Part shown: piece after piece, positions 1-7,143 of the stretch
How positions within the stretch are numbered: position 1 is the stretch's first letter
How the letters are laid out: each line of letters opens with the position of its first letter
From: Pseudomonadota bacterium
GTDB taxonomy: Bacteria; Pseudomonadota; Gammaproteobacteria; Pseudomonadales; Halieaceae
Direction: 5' to 3'
DNA: 17,460 nt
NCBI GenBank assembly: GCA_030591305.1
Contig: JAUVBI010000036.1
Span: forward strand, 1 to 17,460
Program-made: the position numbers and the translations under genes
The notes under the pieces: generated by a model
Databases searched by the model: none
Told to the model about the DNA's origin: nothing
What the model saw: the letters and a program-made list of their open reading frames with translations, nothing else

Positions 1-373
1 CGCGCCATTAATGGGCCATATGCGCGGCTACGACGGCGGGGTGGGGGATTTTCAAATGGGCCCGGTGACCTCGATGCTCAACTACCCGGACCACTGTGTT
101 TTATACCGTTTTATCCCCCGTGGTCTGGCCTCAACCGATATGCAAATTGTCTGGTTTGTAAATGGTGATGCAGTTGAAGGTGTTGACTACGACAGGGATA
201 AGCTCACCTGGCTGTGGCGTCACACCACTGCAGAGGACGAATACATTATTTCCCGCAACAGTGCCGGTGTGAACTCACAGTTCTTTGAGCCGGGGCCGCT
301 GCACCCGGAATTCGAAGAGACGCTTATGGCCTTCAATAGCTGGTATCTGGATACACTGGCGAAACATAGTTAA
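1..373 (+). CDS. Rieske ring-hydroxylating oxygenase alpha subunit, C-terminal fragment (5' end outside window)
   Basis: This is the 3' end of a gene that starts left of the window. The reading frame is open from base 2 (A-P-L-M-G-H...) to a TAA at 371-373, so the ATG at 11 is an internal methionine. The about 123 visible residues resemble the catalytic C-terminal domain (SRPBCC fold) of Rieske non-haem iron oxygenase alpha subunits: a strand with YRFIPRG, then an MQIVWFVNGDA-like strand, the W-x-T-x-x-ED region, and a terminal FFEPGPLHPEFEE...F..WY segment. The N-terminal Rieske [2Fe-2S] domain is out of view, so the substrate cannot be judged. Enzymes of this family hydroxylate or demethylate aromatic, steroid or betaine-type compounds using electrons from a reductase. 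It converges on the tetR gene at 491. The family call is fairly firm; the specific function is unknown. Confidence 0.8.
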   Translation, partial: APLMGHMRGYDGGVGDFQMGPVTSMLNYPDHCVLYRFIPRGLASTDMQIVWFVNGDAVEGVDYDRDKLTWLWRHTTAEDEYIISRNSAGVNSQFFEPGPLHPEFEETLMAFNSWYLDTLAKHS

Positions 374-382
374 TACATTCGG

Positions 383-411
383 CATAAGTTGCTTATCATG
401 AATAACTTATG
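383..411. repeat. Inverted repeat downstream of the Rieske oxygenase gene
   Basis: CATAAGTT at 383-390 is a perfect 8-base inverted copy of AACTTATG at 404-411, with 13 bases between. It begins 10 bases after the oxygenase stop codon. It has no T-run after it and is AT-rich, so it is at best a weak terminator. It could equally be an operator left from the gene that once began at 409, whose ATG lies in the right arm. Confidence 0.45.
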
Positions 412-510
412 ACATTCACAAAACCAATACTATTGGGCTTATTCCTGGGCCTGTCCATCGGGATATTCCTTGGTGAGCTTGCCAGCCCGTTCAGCTCTCT
501 GGCCAATTAT
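409..510 (+). pseudogene. Probable truncated N-terminus of a cation:dicarboxylate/amino-acid symporter (SDF family)
   Basis: An ATG at 409 opens a 50-codon frame ending at a TGA at 559-561. Its first ~34 codons begin MTFTKPILLGLFLG and continue through IFLGELASPFSSLANY, which looks like the first membrane helix of a DctA/GltP-type symporter (pattern K-I-L-x-G-L-x-L-G-x-x-x-G-x-x-x-GE). After about codon 34 the resemblance stops, and the DNA becomes the reverse-strand 3' end of the tetR gene. I read this as a gene cut off at about 505-510, probably by deletion. The helix-like start could also arise by chance. No convincing ribosome binding site precedes the ATG. The call rests on memory of family patterns, not on an alignment. 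Confidence 0.4.
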
Positions 511-1135
511 GCTTCGGAAATGCACTCGCAAGGTATTGGGCTGCGACCCGCTTTGCCCTGACTCGCGTCGTGCGCCGCGGTGCAACCAGTAAGTCCAGCC
601 ACAGCCCGTCCAGCAAGGCGGTATATCCGACAGCCAACAGTTCTGCGTCGGCCGCCTTGTACTTTCCGTGGTCGATGATTTCCTGAAAAAATTTTCGAAT
701 CGCCCCCTCAGCCTGCACATCGGAACGGGAGCAGATGCGCTGATACGTGGGGCGAGCCTTGGCTTCACCCCAGAAAGCAAACCAGATGGCCAGTTTATTT
801 TTTTGCACAAGATTTGTGCTGAAGTGAAATTCCAGTAAGGCCTGCAGTTTTTCAGCCAGGGATTTGTATTCCTTACTGGCCAGGATATGCGCCTGGCCGT
901 TGTTGTACTCACTACTGATGTGCGCCAAGGTCGCAGCGAGCAACTTGTCTTTGCTCTCAAAGTGAAGATTGGCGATTCCCATGCTGAGGCCAGCTTGACG
1001 CGTGATGGTTGCCATGGTGGTGCCGGACAAGCCATTTTCTGCAATACTGATTATCGTTGCATCGATAAGTTGCTGCTGGCGAACTTCCGGGGGAAGTGTG
1101 CGCCTGCGATTACCCTTGTCAGATTGTTTGGTCAC
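491..1135 (-). CDS. TetR family transcriptional regulator (BetI-like)
   Basis: This 214-residue protein has a typical TetR N-terminal helix-turn-helix: residues about 20-65 read RQQQLIDATIISIAENG, then TTMATITRQAGLSMGIANLHFESKDKLL. The C-terminal ligand-binding part (W-FAFWGEAKA.P.Y, then LLDGLWLDLL) is of the BetI-like type. It probably represses the operon in which it is the last gene, and perhaps others; the ligand is unknown. The start is GTG at 1135, two bases after the alanine racemase TGA, which indicates translational coupling. The C-terminus is odd: BetI-like proteins often end near a YLASxFPxH motif, which here ends at residue 209. The last five residues (NWPES) are encoded by DNA that looks like the opposite strand of a symporter gene, so the natural stop codon seems to have been replaced at a deletion junction. 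Confidence 0.88.
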   Translation of the reverse strand: MTKQSDKGNRRRTLPPEVRQQQLIDATIISIAENGLSGTTMATITRQAGLSMGIANLHFESKDKLLAATLAHISSEYNNGQAHILASKEYKSLAEKLQALLEFHFSTNLVQKNKLAIWFAFWGEAKARPTYQRICSRSDVQAEGAIRKFFQEIIDHGKYKAADAELLAVGYTALLDGLWLDLLVAPRRTTRVRAKRVAAQYLASAFPKHNWPES

Positions 1136-1137
1136 AC

Positions 1138-2223
1138 TCAGGACCGGGTAATAATTCTGGGCGTTCGCGCTGGCATTCGAGTGGTTAACTCATAACCAAT
1201 GGTTTGCGCATGTTTTGCTACTTCCCCGACGGGCAAGCCCTTGCCCCACAGAACAACTTCATCACCGCGTTTAACGTCCTCGAGGCCGGTGATGTCCACA
1301 GTAATCATATCCATGGAGACTCGCCCGGCAAGGCTGGCCCGCTGGCCGTTAACCAGTACGGGTGTGCCATTGTGGGCCAGGCGGGGGTAGCCATCGCCGT
1401 AGCCCACTGTGACAGTGGCAATACGCGATGGTTTATCCGCAGTCCAGTTTGCACCGTAGCCAACTGATTCGCCGACCGCTATATCCCTGATTGAGATGAT
1501 AGCGGATGTCAGTGTCATAACCGGACGCAGCGTTTCGGTGTTTTCGTGGGAAGTGGGGAAGGGCGAGTTGCCATAAAGCATATAGCCGGGTCGAACCCAG
1601 TCGAAGTGAGAGTTTGGCCAACCCAGGAGCCCGGCGGAGTTTGCCGCACTGCGCTCACCGGGCAGGTTTGCGCAAACCGCATTGAAGCGATCAATCTGTT
1701 GCTGTGTTTGTGTGCTGTGGATATCCTCGGCAGAGGCAAAGTGGGTGCACAGTACAATGTCATCGGCAACGTTGGCGTTATTTTTCAGGCGTTTATAGGC
1801 ATTTTCCGCACTGTCGGTATCGATTCCCAGGCGGTGCATCCCCGTATTTATTTTCAGCCAGACCCTGACTGGGTGTTGCAGTTCTGTTTTTTCCAGGCAC
1901 GATATTTGCCATTCATTGTCTATACACAGCCAAAAATTTTCAGCGGCGATAGTGGCAAGTTCGCTCTCTTCAAAAAAGCCTTCCAGCAACAGAATAGGTG
2001 CTGTGATTCCACCCGCGCGCAATTCCAGGGCTTCCTCGATACAGGCGACAGCCAATGCATCTGTAAGGGGTTCCAGGGTTTTTGCTATAGTGAGCGCACC
2101 GTGGCCATAGGCATTGGCCTTTACTACAGCCATCACTTTGGATTGCGATGCCAGTGCGCGCGCGTGCCCGATGTTGTGCCGGAGGGCGGCCAGGTCGAGT
2201 CTTGCCTGATTCGGTCTGGACAT
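1138..2223 (-). CDS. alr: Alanine racemase (PLP-dependent)
   Basis: This 361-residue protein is of standard length for alanine racemase, which interconverts L- and D-alanine in the cytoplasm. The PLP lysine is K35 in VVKANAYGHG. The second catalytic base is Y256 in SVGYGANWTA. Also visible are KINTGMHRLG (124-133), CTHFASAED (159-167), the WVRPGYMLYG phosphate/PLP region (209-218) and the GRVSMDMI substrate loop (300-307). The chosen ATG (2223-2221) shares one base with the stop codon of the aminotransferase gene (TAATG). No Shine-Dalgarno sequence precedes it, so translation probably depends on re-initiation. An upstream in-frame ATG at 2271 would add 16 non-homologous residues and also lacks a ribosome binding site. 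Its position in a D-amino acid operon suggests a catabolic, DadX-like role rather than cell-wall housekeeping, but sequence cannot distinguish these. Confidence 0.95.
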   Translation of the reverse strand: MSRPNQARLDLAALRHNIGHARALASQSKVMAVVKANAYGHGALTIAKTLEPLTDALAVACIEEALELRAGGITAPILLLEGFFEESELATIAAENFWLCIDNEWQISCLEKTELQHPVRVWLKINTGMHRLGIDTDSAENAYKRLKNNANVADDIVLCTHFASAEDIHSTQTQQQIDRFNAVCANLPGERSAANSAGLLGWPNSHFDWVRPGYMLYGNSPFPTSHENTETLRPVMTLTSAIISIRDIAVGESVGYGANWTADKPSRIATVTVGYGDGYPRLAHNGTPVLVNGQRASLAGRVSMDMITVDITGLEDVKRGDEVVLWGKGLPVGEVAKHAQTIGYELTTRMPARTPRIITRS

Positions 2224-3080
2224 TAATAATCGTACTTGTGTGCGCTGTAGAGCGTTTGTGCCGCGAGCCATACGGGGCCGACTTTGCCGTTGCCCACGAT
2301 TTTTCCATCAACTTCAATAACCGGCGCAATTTCCTTGCTGGAACTTGAAATCCACACTTCATCGGCCTCGTGTAATTCGGCCAGCGTCACCACGCGTTCC
2401 TCTACGGGAATACTGCCGTCTTTAGCCAAAATACTGAGTACCAACAGACGAGTGACACCGGGAAGAATCTGGTAGTCCAGCAGCGGGGTGGCTACCACGC
2501 CGTCTTTGACTACGTAGACATTACAGGCCGCCGCCTCAGTCAACTCGTCATCCTGGTTGTATAGAATGGTTTCGTTGTGGCCTTTGGCGTGCCCGTGTTG
2601 GTAGTGCATAACGTTACCGAGCAGGGCTGTTGATTTGATATTGCAACGTTTCCAGCGCAGGTCCTGGGTGGTTGACACCGTATAGGGGTTGGCAGCACTG
2701 ATGTCGGGGGTTGGCGCTGGGGGTATTTCGAAGGCAAAGGCATAAATAGTAGGTGTGATGTTTTCAGGGTAGGCGTGATTGCGTTTGCTGTCTGCGCCAC
2801 GGCTCACGTGGAAGTAAATTCCCAGATTGCCATCGCCATTGCGGTCGGCCAATTGTTGGGCAATTTCTCGCCATGCGTCCTGCTCTATATGTAACTTGAT
2901 CTCAATGGCATCCAGGCCGTTTTGCATCCTCTCCATGTGAGGGGCAAAGCCGACCAGTTTGCCGTTGTAGGATGGAATGACTTCATAGATGCCATCGCCA
3001 AACAAAAAACCTCTGTCCATTGGCGAGATTCTGGCTTCCTCCATCGGCATGTATTTGCCATTTAAGTAAACAATACTCAT
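2223..3080 (-). CDS. dat: D-amino acid aminotransferase (fold-type IV PLP enzyme)
   Basis: This 285-residue protein matches the length and layout of Bacillus D-amino acid transaminase. That enzyme moves the amino group between D-amino acids and 2-oxo acids, classically D-Ala + 2-oxoglutarate to pyruvate + D-Glu. Visible family features are DRGFLFGDGIYEV (22-34) with Y32, the PLP lysine K149 in CNIKSTALLGN, and E182 in LTEAAACNVY. An R-x-H pair (R100, H102) sits where D-AAT uses Arg98 and His100 to hold the substrate carboxylate, and this separates D-AAT from branched-chain (IlvE) and aminodeoxychorismate lyase (PabC) relatives. The C-terminal SSSKEIAPVIEVDGKIVGNGKVG also fits. The ATG at 3080 has AGGA seven bases upstream. 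It lies 14 bases after the DUF4392 gene and overlaps alr by one base. Substrate preference for D-Ala/D-Glu is inferred from family and neighbours. Confidence 0.92.
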   Translation of the reverse strand: MSIVYLNGKYMPMEEARISPMDRGFLFGDGIYEVIPSYNGKLVGFAPHMERMQNGLDAIEIKLHIEQDAWREIAQQLADRNGDGNLGIYFHVSRGADSKRNHAYPENITPTIYAFAFEIPPAPTPDISAANPYTVSTTQDLRWKRCNIKSTALLGNVMHYQHGHAKGHNETILYNQDDELTEAAACNVYVVKDGVVATPLLDYQILPGVTRLLVLSILAKDGSIPVEERVVTLAELHEADEVWISSSSKEIAPVIEVDGKIVGNGKVGPVWLAAQTLYSAHKYDY

Positions 3081-3094
3081 GTGCTGGTCCTACG

Positions 3095-3955
3095 TTAACG
3101 CTGTAAGTGATTTGATTGGTCAGCTGTCAGTAATTGTAGCTCTTTTATGACGCTGTAACCCTCAGATGCAGGCAAGCCGTCCTCGGTTGTGGTGTTCTCT
3201 CTCGTTACGCCGTCCACACTGCCCTTATTGGAAAGGTATTGCAGTATGTCGGATGGCGATAGTTTGGCGAGTAGGTCTTGTCCGGCCCAAAGTCCAAGAA
3301 AACTGATTAAGCCATAGGCTCCCCAGTTTGATACGTCGGCAACCAGGAGTTCATCGCAGCGGGTGACCGCGACATTGATGTCCAGTTCGGAAATTGCCCG
3401 GGCGATGTTACCCATACCAATTTCATTTCCACCATCGCCAATAGCAATCGTGGGACAGAGCGCCGCTTGCACATAGGGATCGAAGAAGCCGCAGCGTGCG
3501 GTAATGTTCTCGCCACGCATATTGTAGTAACAGCCGTCGTCGGTGAGCCCGGGTCGCTCTATAGAAATAAGCGCAACAGGATTCAATTTTTGCAGATTTT
3601 TTGCTGCTTCGAGTTGGGCTGATGCCAGGTCGGCTGCGCGCAACTCCAGTACCTGGTAGTCGTCTTGCAAGGCGCGGGACAGGGGAGCAGCACAGGCCAG
3701 CCAGGGGTCGGCTCCAAGTGCTTTCAGTGTGTCGTAGAGCGCAATGGCACCCACTGGTCCATCGGTCTCAAAGGTGTCTCCCACCGGGAAGCCTGTGCCG
3801 ATAATGACAGCCCCGTTCAGGCCTTCAAGGTACTTTGCAGCCCGCAGGTAATAGCCTGGCGTGAGTGCAGCCTGTGCGGTTTGCATATTGCGCGGGTTGC
3901 GCGCTACCAGCACATCTTCAATGGCCTGGCTGAGTTCAAGTTCGGTCATTGGCAT
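3095..3955 (-). CDS. DUF4392 protein, D-glutamate cyclase C-terminal-domain type
   Basis: This 286-residue protein resembles the C-terminal half of the animal mitochondrial enzyme D-glutamate cyclase (DGLUCY, former C14orf159), which interconverts D-glutamate and 5-oxo-D-proline. Motifs seen are GTGFPV (53-58), a TDGPVGA turn (64-70), SIERPG (131-136), YYNMRGENI (143-151), the very characteristic IGDGGNEIGMGN (172-183) and SNWGAYGL (209-216). No signal peptide or membrane segment is visible, so it is probably cytoplasmic. The ATG at 3955 follows the pxpC stop after 5 bases; the nearest GGAG is 14 bases upstream, so translation is probably coupled, and a second ATG two codons in is possible. 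The other DGLUCY half, DUF1445, is the first gene of the same operon. Family identity is good; the exact reaction and direction here are inferred. Confidence 0.85.
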   Translation of the reverse strand: MPMTELELSQAIEDVLVARNPRNMQTAQAALTPGYYLRAAKYLEGLNGAVIIGTGFPVGDTFETDGPVGAIALYDTLKALGADPWLACAAPLSRALQDDYQVLELRAADLASAQLEAAKNLQKLNPVALISIERPGLTDDGCYYNMRGENITARCGFFDPYVQAALCPTIAIGDGGNEIGMGNIARAISELDINVAVTRCDELLVADVSNWGAYGLISFLGLWAGQDLLAKLSPSDILQYLSNKGSVDGVTRENTTTEDGLPASEGYSVIKELQLLTADQSNHLQR

Positions 3956-3960
3956 AGGGT

Positions 3961-4896
3961 TTAAGTCAGCTCCGATAGGGGCAGTCGATTGTGAAAGCTG
4001 GCCGCCAGGTGTAGTGCGTTGTGCGCAGCGTGATGGCTTATAGGTGCGAAATGCACCGTGTCGCCGGGCTTTAACTGGGCCAGGTGGGCGGCATCAAGTG
4101 ACAGGGCAGAGCCAATTTTGGGGTAGCCGCCAATGGTCTGTCTATCGTTGAGTAAGACAATAGGCTGGCCATCTGCAGGTATCTGTATGGCACCGTAGCA
4201 AATGCCCTCGGACAGTATTCCCTCAATCTCACAGGATATTGGCGGGCCCTCCAAACGATAACCCATGCGGTCGCAACGTTCACTAACGGTATAGGCGTGA
4301 CTGAAGAACAGGCGTTGTTGCAGACGGCTAAAATAAGCTTGCTGATAACCGGGTATTACCCGGATGGTGGCTATATTCTGGTAGTGCGGCTGATGTTTCG
4401 GCTCCAGGTAAAGTTGTCGGCGCTCTTTTGTCATCGAACAGGGAAGTTTGTCGCCCAGCTGCAGTTTATCGCCATTGAGACCGCCTATTACCTCGCGCAT
4501 TACCGTGGCAGTGCTGCCAAAACTGGGTGCCACCTGGAAGCCGTCGGCGACGCCAAGATAACTTCGAGTGCCCTCCTCGGCAAAATCCAGGGCGATAATG
4601 TCACCGGCTTTTACCCGGTGTACATGCCATAAGTCTTTCTGCACTTTGTTAATGCGCAGCGGCATACGGGCGCCAGTGACACAAATGAAGGTGTCGACCT
4701 GGGCTTCAATTTGTAATCCGCCGAAGCTGATTTCGATGGCGGTGCTGCCAGTGGCATTCTGCAATAAGCGGTTGCACCAGTTAAAAGCACCGGGGTCCAG
4801 GGGGCCGCCTGTAGTCAGGCCGATGCGGTGTTGCCCGATGCGGCCACTGTCCTGTAGCAGGCTGAGAATGCCAGCTTGAAGAATACGAAAGCTCAT
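3961..4896 (-). CDS. pxpC: 5-oxoprolinase subunit C (KipA/YbgK family)
   Basis: This 311-residue protein is close in length to E. coli YbgK (about 310). PxpC acts with PxpA and PxpB as a cytoplasmic ATP-dependent 5-oxoprolinase that opens 5-oxo-L-proline (pyroglutamate) to L-glutamate. The biotin-dependent-carboxylase-like domain shows the usual N-terminal QDSGRIGQHRIG then GGPLDPGAFNWCNRLLQN (30-47), an EISFGG strand near residue 55, GVADGFQVAPSFGS near 115-128, and the C-terminal AIQIPADGQPIVLLNDRQT and GGYPKIGS segments. The gene starts with an ATGA overlap: its ATG lies across the pxpB TGA. A near-perfect Shine-Dalgarno sits five bases upstream, inside pxpB, so it should be well translated and coupled to its partner. 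The stop is 5 bases before the DUF4392 gene. Confidence 0.95.
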   Translation of the reverse strand: MSFRILQAGILSLLQDSGRIGQHRIGLTTGGPLDPGAFNWCNRLLQNATGSTAIEISFGGLQIEAQVDTFICVTGARMPLRINKVQKDLWHVHRVKAGDIIALDFAEEGTRSYLGVADGFQVAPSFGSTATVMREVIGGLNGDKLQLGDKLPCSMTKERRQLYLEPKHQPHYQNIATIRVIPGYQQAYFSRLQQRLFFSHAYTVSERCDRMGYRLEGPPISCEIEGILSEGICYGAIQIPADGQPIVLLNDRQTIGGYPKIGSALSLDAAHLAQLKPGDTVHFAPISHHAAHNALHLAASFHNRLPLSELT

Positions 4897-5576
4897 GACA
4901 AATCACCTCCCAGTTCCAGGAAGTGTTTCCGGTCAATGGGCTCAAAACGTACGCGGTCACCTACCGAGACGGGCATAATGGGATCGCTGTCGGGGTTAAA
5001 CATACGCGTGGGGCAGCGGCCTATCAAATTCCAGCCGCCAGGAGATTCCGCAGGGTAGACTGCGGTCTGGCGGTCGGCGATGGCAACAGCGCCCCGGGGT
5101 ACTTTTGTGCGCGGTGTGCTCAGCCTTGGAGCGGCAATTCGCTCATCCACTTCACCCAGGTAGGCATAGCCGGGGGCAAAGCCTATGGCGTAGACGCGGT
5201 ACTCCATGCCTGAGTGCAGTTGTATTACCTCATCGACGCTCAGCTTTGCGCGACTGGCCAGTGCCTCCAGGTCCTCACCCGCTTCGGGTGCATAGTAAAC
5301 CGGCAACACCACCGTTCTACCCTCGCTGACTGCGGTGCTGGACTCAATTCCCTGCACCGCCGCTCGCACGCGCGCGCTGACGCTCATCTGGTCGGTGCGC
5401 AGGGCGTCGTAGATAATCAGTAATGAGGCGTAGGAGGGCACCAGGTCGATGAGTTCATCGCCCAGGGTCGCCTCAATGGCGATGGCTGCAGCCTGCACGC
5501 GACCGGATATCTTGGGGCTGGTTTCCTCACCCAGATACGCGATAAGCGAATTTTCGCCTGCCGTGTGAAGAATCAC
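4893..5576 (-). CDS. pxpB: 5-oxoprolinase subunit B (KipI/YbgJ family)
   Basis: This 227-residue protein is slightly longer than E. coli YbgJ (about 218). Together with PxpA and PxpC it forms the ATP-dependent 5-oxoprolinase. Bacillus KipI, a homologue, also inhibits the sporulation kinase KinA; there is no reason to expect that role here. Diagnostic motifs are GFAPGYAYLG (132-141), PRTKVPRGAVAIAD (155-168), YPAESPGGWNLIGR (174-187) and a C-terminal VGDRVRFEPI (205-214). The start is GTG at 5576, six bases after the pxpA stop; a GGAG lies about 13 bases upstream, so the signal is weak and coupling is likely. Its end overlaps pxpC by four bases. Confidence 0.95.
   Translation of the reverse strand: MILHTAGENSLIAYLGEETSPKISGRVQAAAIAIEATLGDELIDLVPSYASLLIIYDALRTDQMSVSARVRAAVQGIESSTAVSEGRTVVLPVYYAPEAGEDLEALASRAKLSVDEVIQLHSGMEYRVYAIGFAPGYAYLGEVDERIAAPRLSTPRTKVPRGAVAIADRQTAVYPAESPGGWNLIGRCPTRMFNPDSDPIMPVSVGDRVRFEPIDRKHFLELGGDLS
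4902..4910 (-). promoter_or_regulatory. Strong Shine-Dalgarno sequence for pxpC inside pxpB
   Basis: Read on the minus strand this is GGAGGTGAT, a nine-base match to the anti-Shine-Dalgarno end of 16S rRNA, five bases before the pxpC ATG. It is the strongest ribosome binding site in the operon and fixes the pxpC start within the ATGA overlap. Confidence 0.85.
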
Positions 5577-5582
5577 TGTAAG

Positions 5583-6314
5583 TTATGCTCCGTCCACAAG
5601 GGCACGAATTTCCTGAATTGCCGCAACACCATCCGCATTGTCGCCGTGAACACAGAGTGTATCGGGACTCAACGTTATCAGCTTATCGTCCACGGTAGTC
5701 ACCGTTCCGTTATCCATAAGCTGTTGCACCTGCGCCAGCATTTTTTCCCGGTTGAGTACCGCGCCGGGCTTGCTGCGGGACAACAGGGCTCCGTCGTTGT
5801 CATAGCAGCGATCGGCAAAGGCCTCAAAAAGAAGCTCAATACCGACCTTGCTGGCTTCCTCTCGATACAGGTCGGCACTGGGGGTGGCTTGTAGCATAAG
5901 TGTGATGGGGCGGTGGAAGGAAGCGATGGCCTGCATAATGGTGGTGCGTATTTCGGCCCTGGCCATCATGTCGTTGTACAGGGCACCGTGCGGTTTTACA
6001 TAACACAGTTGTAACTGTGCGCATTTGGCCATGCCGTCCAGAGCAGAAATCTGGTAGAGCAGCGCAGCGGCCAACTCTTGCGGTGCGAGGTTCATTGAGC
6101 GTCGGCCAAAGCCGACCAGGTCGGGGTAGGCCGGGTGCGCGCCCACCGTGACATTGTGCTCTTTAGCCAGTGCCAGGGTTTTGCGGATGGTCAATGGGTC
6201 GCCGCCGTGAAAGCCACAGGCAATATTGGCCTGGTCAATGAATGGCATTACCTGTTCATCCAGGCCCATGGTCCAGCTGCCGTAGCTCTCTCCCAAATCA
6301 CAATTTAATAACAT
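5583..6314 (-). CDS. pxpA: 5-oxoprolinase subunit A (LamB/YcsF family)
   Basis: This 243-residue protein is almost the same length as E. coli YbgL (about 244). PxpA is the subunit with the polysaccharide deacetylase-like barrel in the PxpABC 5-oxoprolinase. The family signature is complete: NCDLGESYG (4-12), NIACGFHGGDP (30-40), GAHPAYPDLVGFGRR (58-72), YVKPHGALYN (105-114), then EAFADRCYDNDGALLSR and the C-terminal LCVHGDNADGV. The ATG at 6314 puts the first NCDLGE residue at position 4, so the N-terminus is one or two residues shorter than usual. An AAGGA lies rather far upstream, in the 26-base gap after the DUF1445 gene. It is second in the operon. Confidence 0.96.
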   Translation of the reverse strand: MLLNCDLGESYGSWTMGLDEQVMPFIDQANIACGFHGGDPLTIRKTLALAKEHNVTVGAHPAYPDLVGFGRRSMNLAPQELAAALLYQISALDGMAKCAQLQLCYVKPHGALYNDMMARAEIRTTIMQAIASFHRPITLMLQATPSADLYREEASKVGIELLFEAFADRCYDNDGALLSRSKPGAVLNREKMLAQVQQLMDNGTVTTVDDKLITLSPDTLCVHGDNADGVAAIQEIRALVDGA

Positions 6315-6340
6315 AGCGACTTTTTATTTCCTTATCTTTT

Positions 6341-7126
6341 TCACATCACCGCCAATTGGCTGTTGCGCAAATCTGTCACCAGCATGCAGCCGGGGCTGTG
6401 GGTTATGGCAAAGGGTGGTTTTGCTGTCTCCAAGGCCACCTGTGGTGTTACACCACAGGCCCAAAATACAGGTAGTTCATCTTCATCCAGGGCAACTGCA
6501 TCGCCATAATCTGGCTGTGCCAGATTGCCGATACCAATCAGCGTCGGATCTCCCAGGTGGATGGGTGCTCCGTGGACCGAGGGGAATCGGGTGCAGATCT
6601 GGACTGCCCGAATAGCATCTGCCGCTTTAAACGGGCGCATACTCACTACCATCTTCCCTGCGAAGGGGCCTGCAGATGTACAGTCCAGGTTTGTTCGAAA
6701 CATGGGGACGTTCACGCCGTCCGTCACATTGCGTACCTCCAGGCCATCTGCCAGCAGAGCTTCTTCAAAGGAGAAGGAGCAACCCAGGGCGAAGGTCACC
6801 AGGTCATTGCGCCACAATTTTGAGATGTCAGTTGTTTCCTCTTGCAACGTGCCATTGCGAAAGACGCGATAGTTTGGCACGTCAGAGCGAATGTCGACAT
6901 CCCCTAAAGTAGGTAGTAAAAAATCGCCAGGTTTGTTTGACATGGCAATCAGGGGGCAGGGTTTGGGGTTCAGCTGGCAAAAGCGCAGAAAGTCGTTGGC
7001 CCAGTCAGAGGGCAAAATAACAATATTGCATTGTACATGGCCGGGGGCAAAGCCAGAGGTATTGCCGGTATGCTCGCCACTGCGAATAGACGCGCGCAGT
7101 GCCTGTGGTGATAAGTTCTCGTTCAT
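6341..7126 (-). CDS. DUF1445 family protein (YcsI-type putative hydro-lyase; D-glutamate cyclase N-terminal-domain type)
   Basis: This 261-residue protein belongs to DUF1445, annotated as putative hydro-lyase and homologous to Bacillus YcsI and to the N-terminal half of animal D-glutamate cyclase. Conserved blocks are [14 protein letters not shown] (26-39), [11 protein letters not shown] (49-59), [21 protein letters not shown] (104-124), NVPMFRTN (139-146), SMRPF (162-166), [11 protein letters not shown] (184-194), FWACGVTPQ (221-229) and FAITHSPG (239-246). The ATG at 7126 is chosen because AAGGA lies six bases upstream and family homology starts just after it; an upstream in-frame ATG at 7186 would overlap the divergent tesB start. 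It is the first gene of the pxp operon. In B. subtilis, ycsI likewise sits in the ycsF-kip operon. The chemistry of the bacterial stand-alone protein is not firmly known. Confidence 0.93.
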   Translation of the reverse strand: MNENLSPQALRASIRSGEHTGNTSGFAPGHVQCNIVILPSDWANDFLRFCQLNPKPCPLIAMSNKPGDFLLPTLGDVDIRSDVPNYRVFRNGTLQEETTDISKLWRNDLVTFALGCSFSFEEALLADGLEVRNVTDGVNVPMFRTNLDCTSAGPFAGKMVVSMRPFKAADAIRAVQICTRFPSVHGAPIHLGDPTLIGIGNLAQPDYGDAVALDEDELPVFWACGVTPQVALETAKPPFAITHSPGCMLVTDLRNSQLAVM

Positions 7127-7143
7127 TCTGCTTCCTTTTTCTG

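Noticed and set aside
439..1044. 201-codon minus-strand frame overlapping tetR
   Set aside because: Its sequence is Trp/Arg/Ser-rich with no fold signature; the other minus frame encodes a clear TetR protein.
1546..2226. Long open frame of 226 codons on the plus strand
   Set aside because: It lies antisense to alr, which has full catalytic motifs, and its translation resembles no family.
2224..2271. Upstream ATG start for alanine racemase
   Set aside because: It adds 16 residues not seen in the family, has no ribosome binding site and overlaps the aminotransferase gene by 49 bases.
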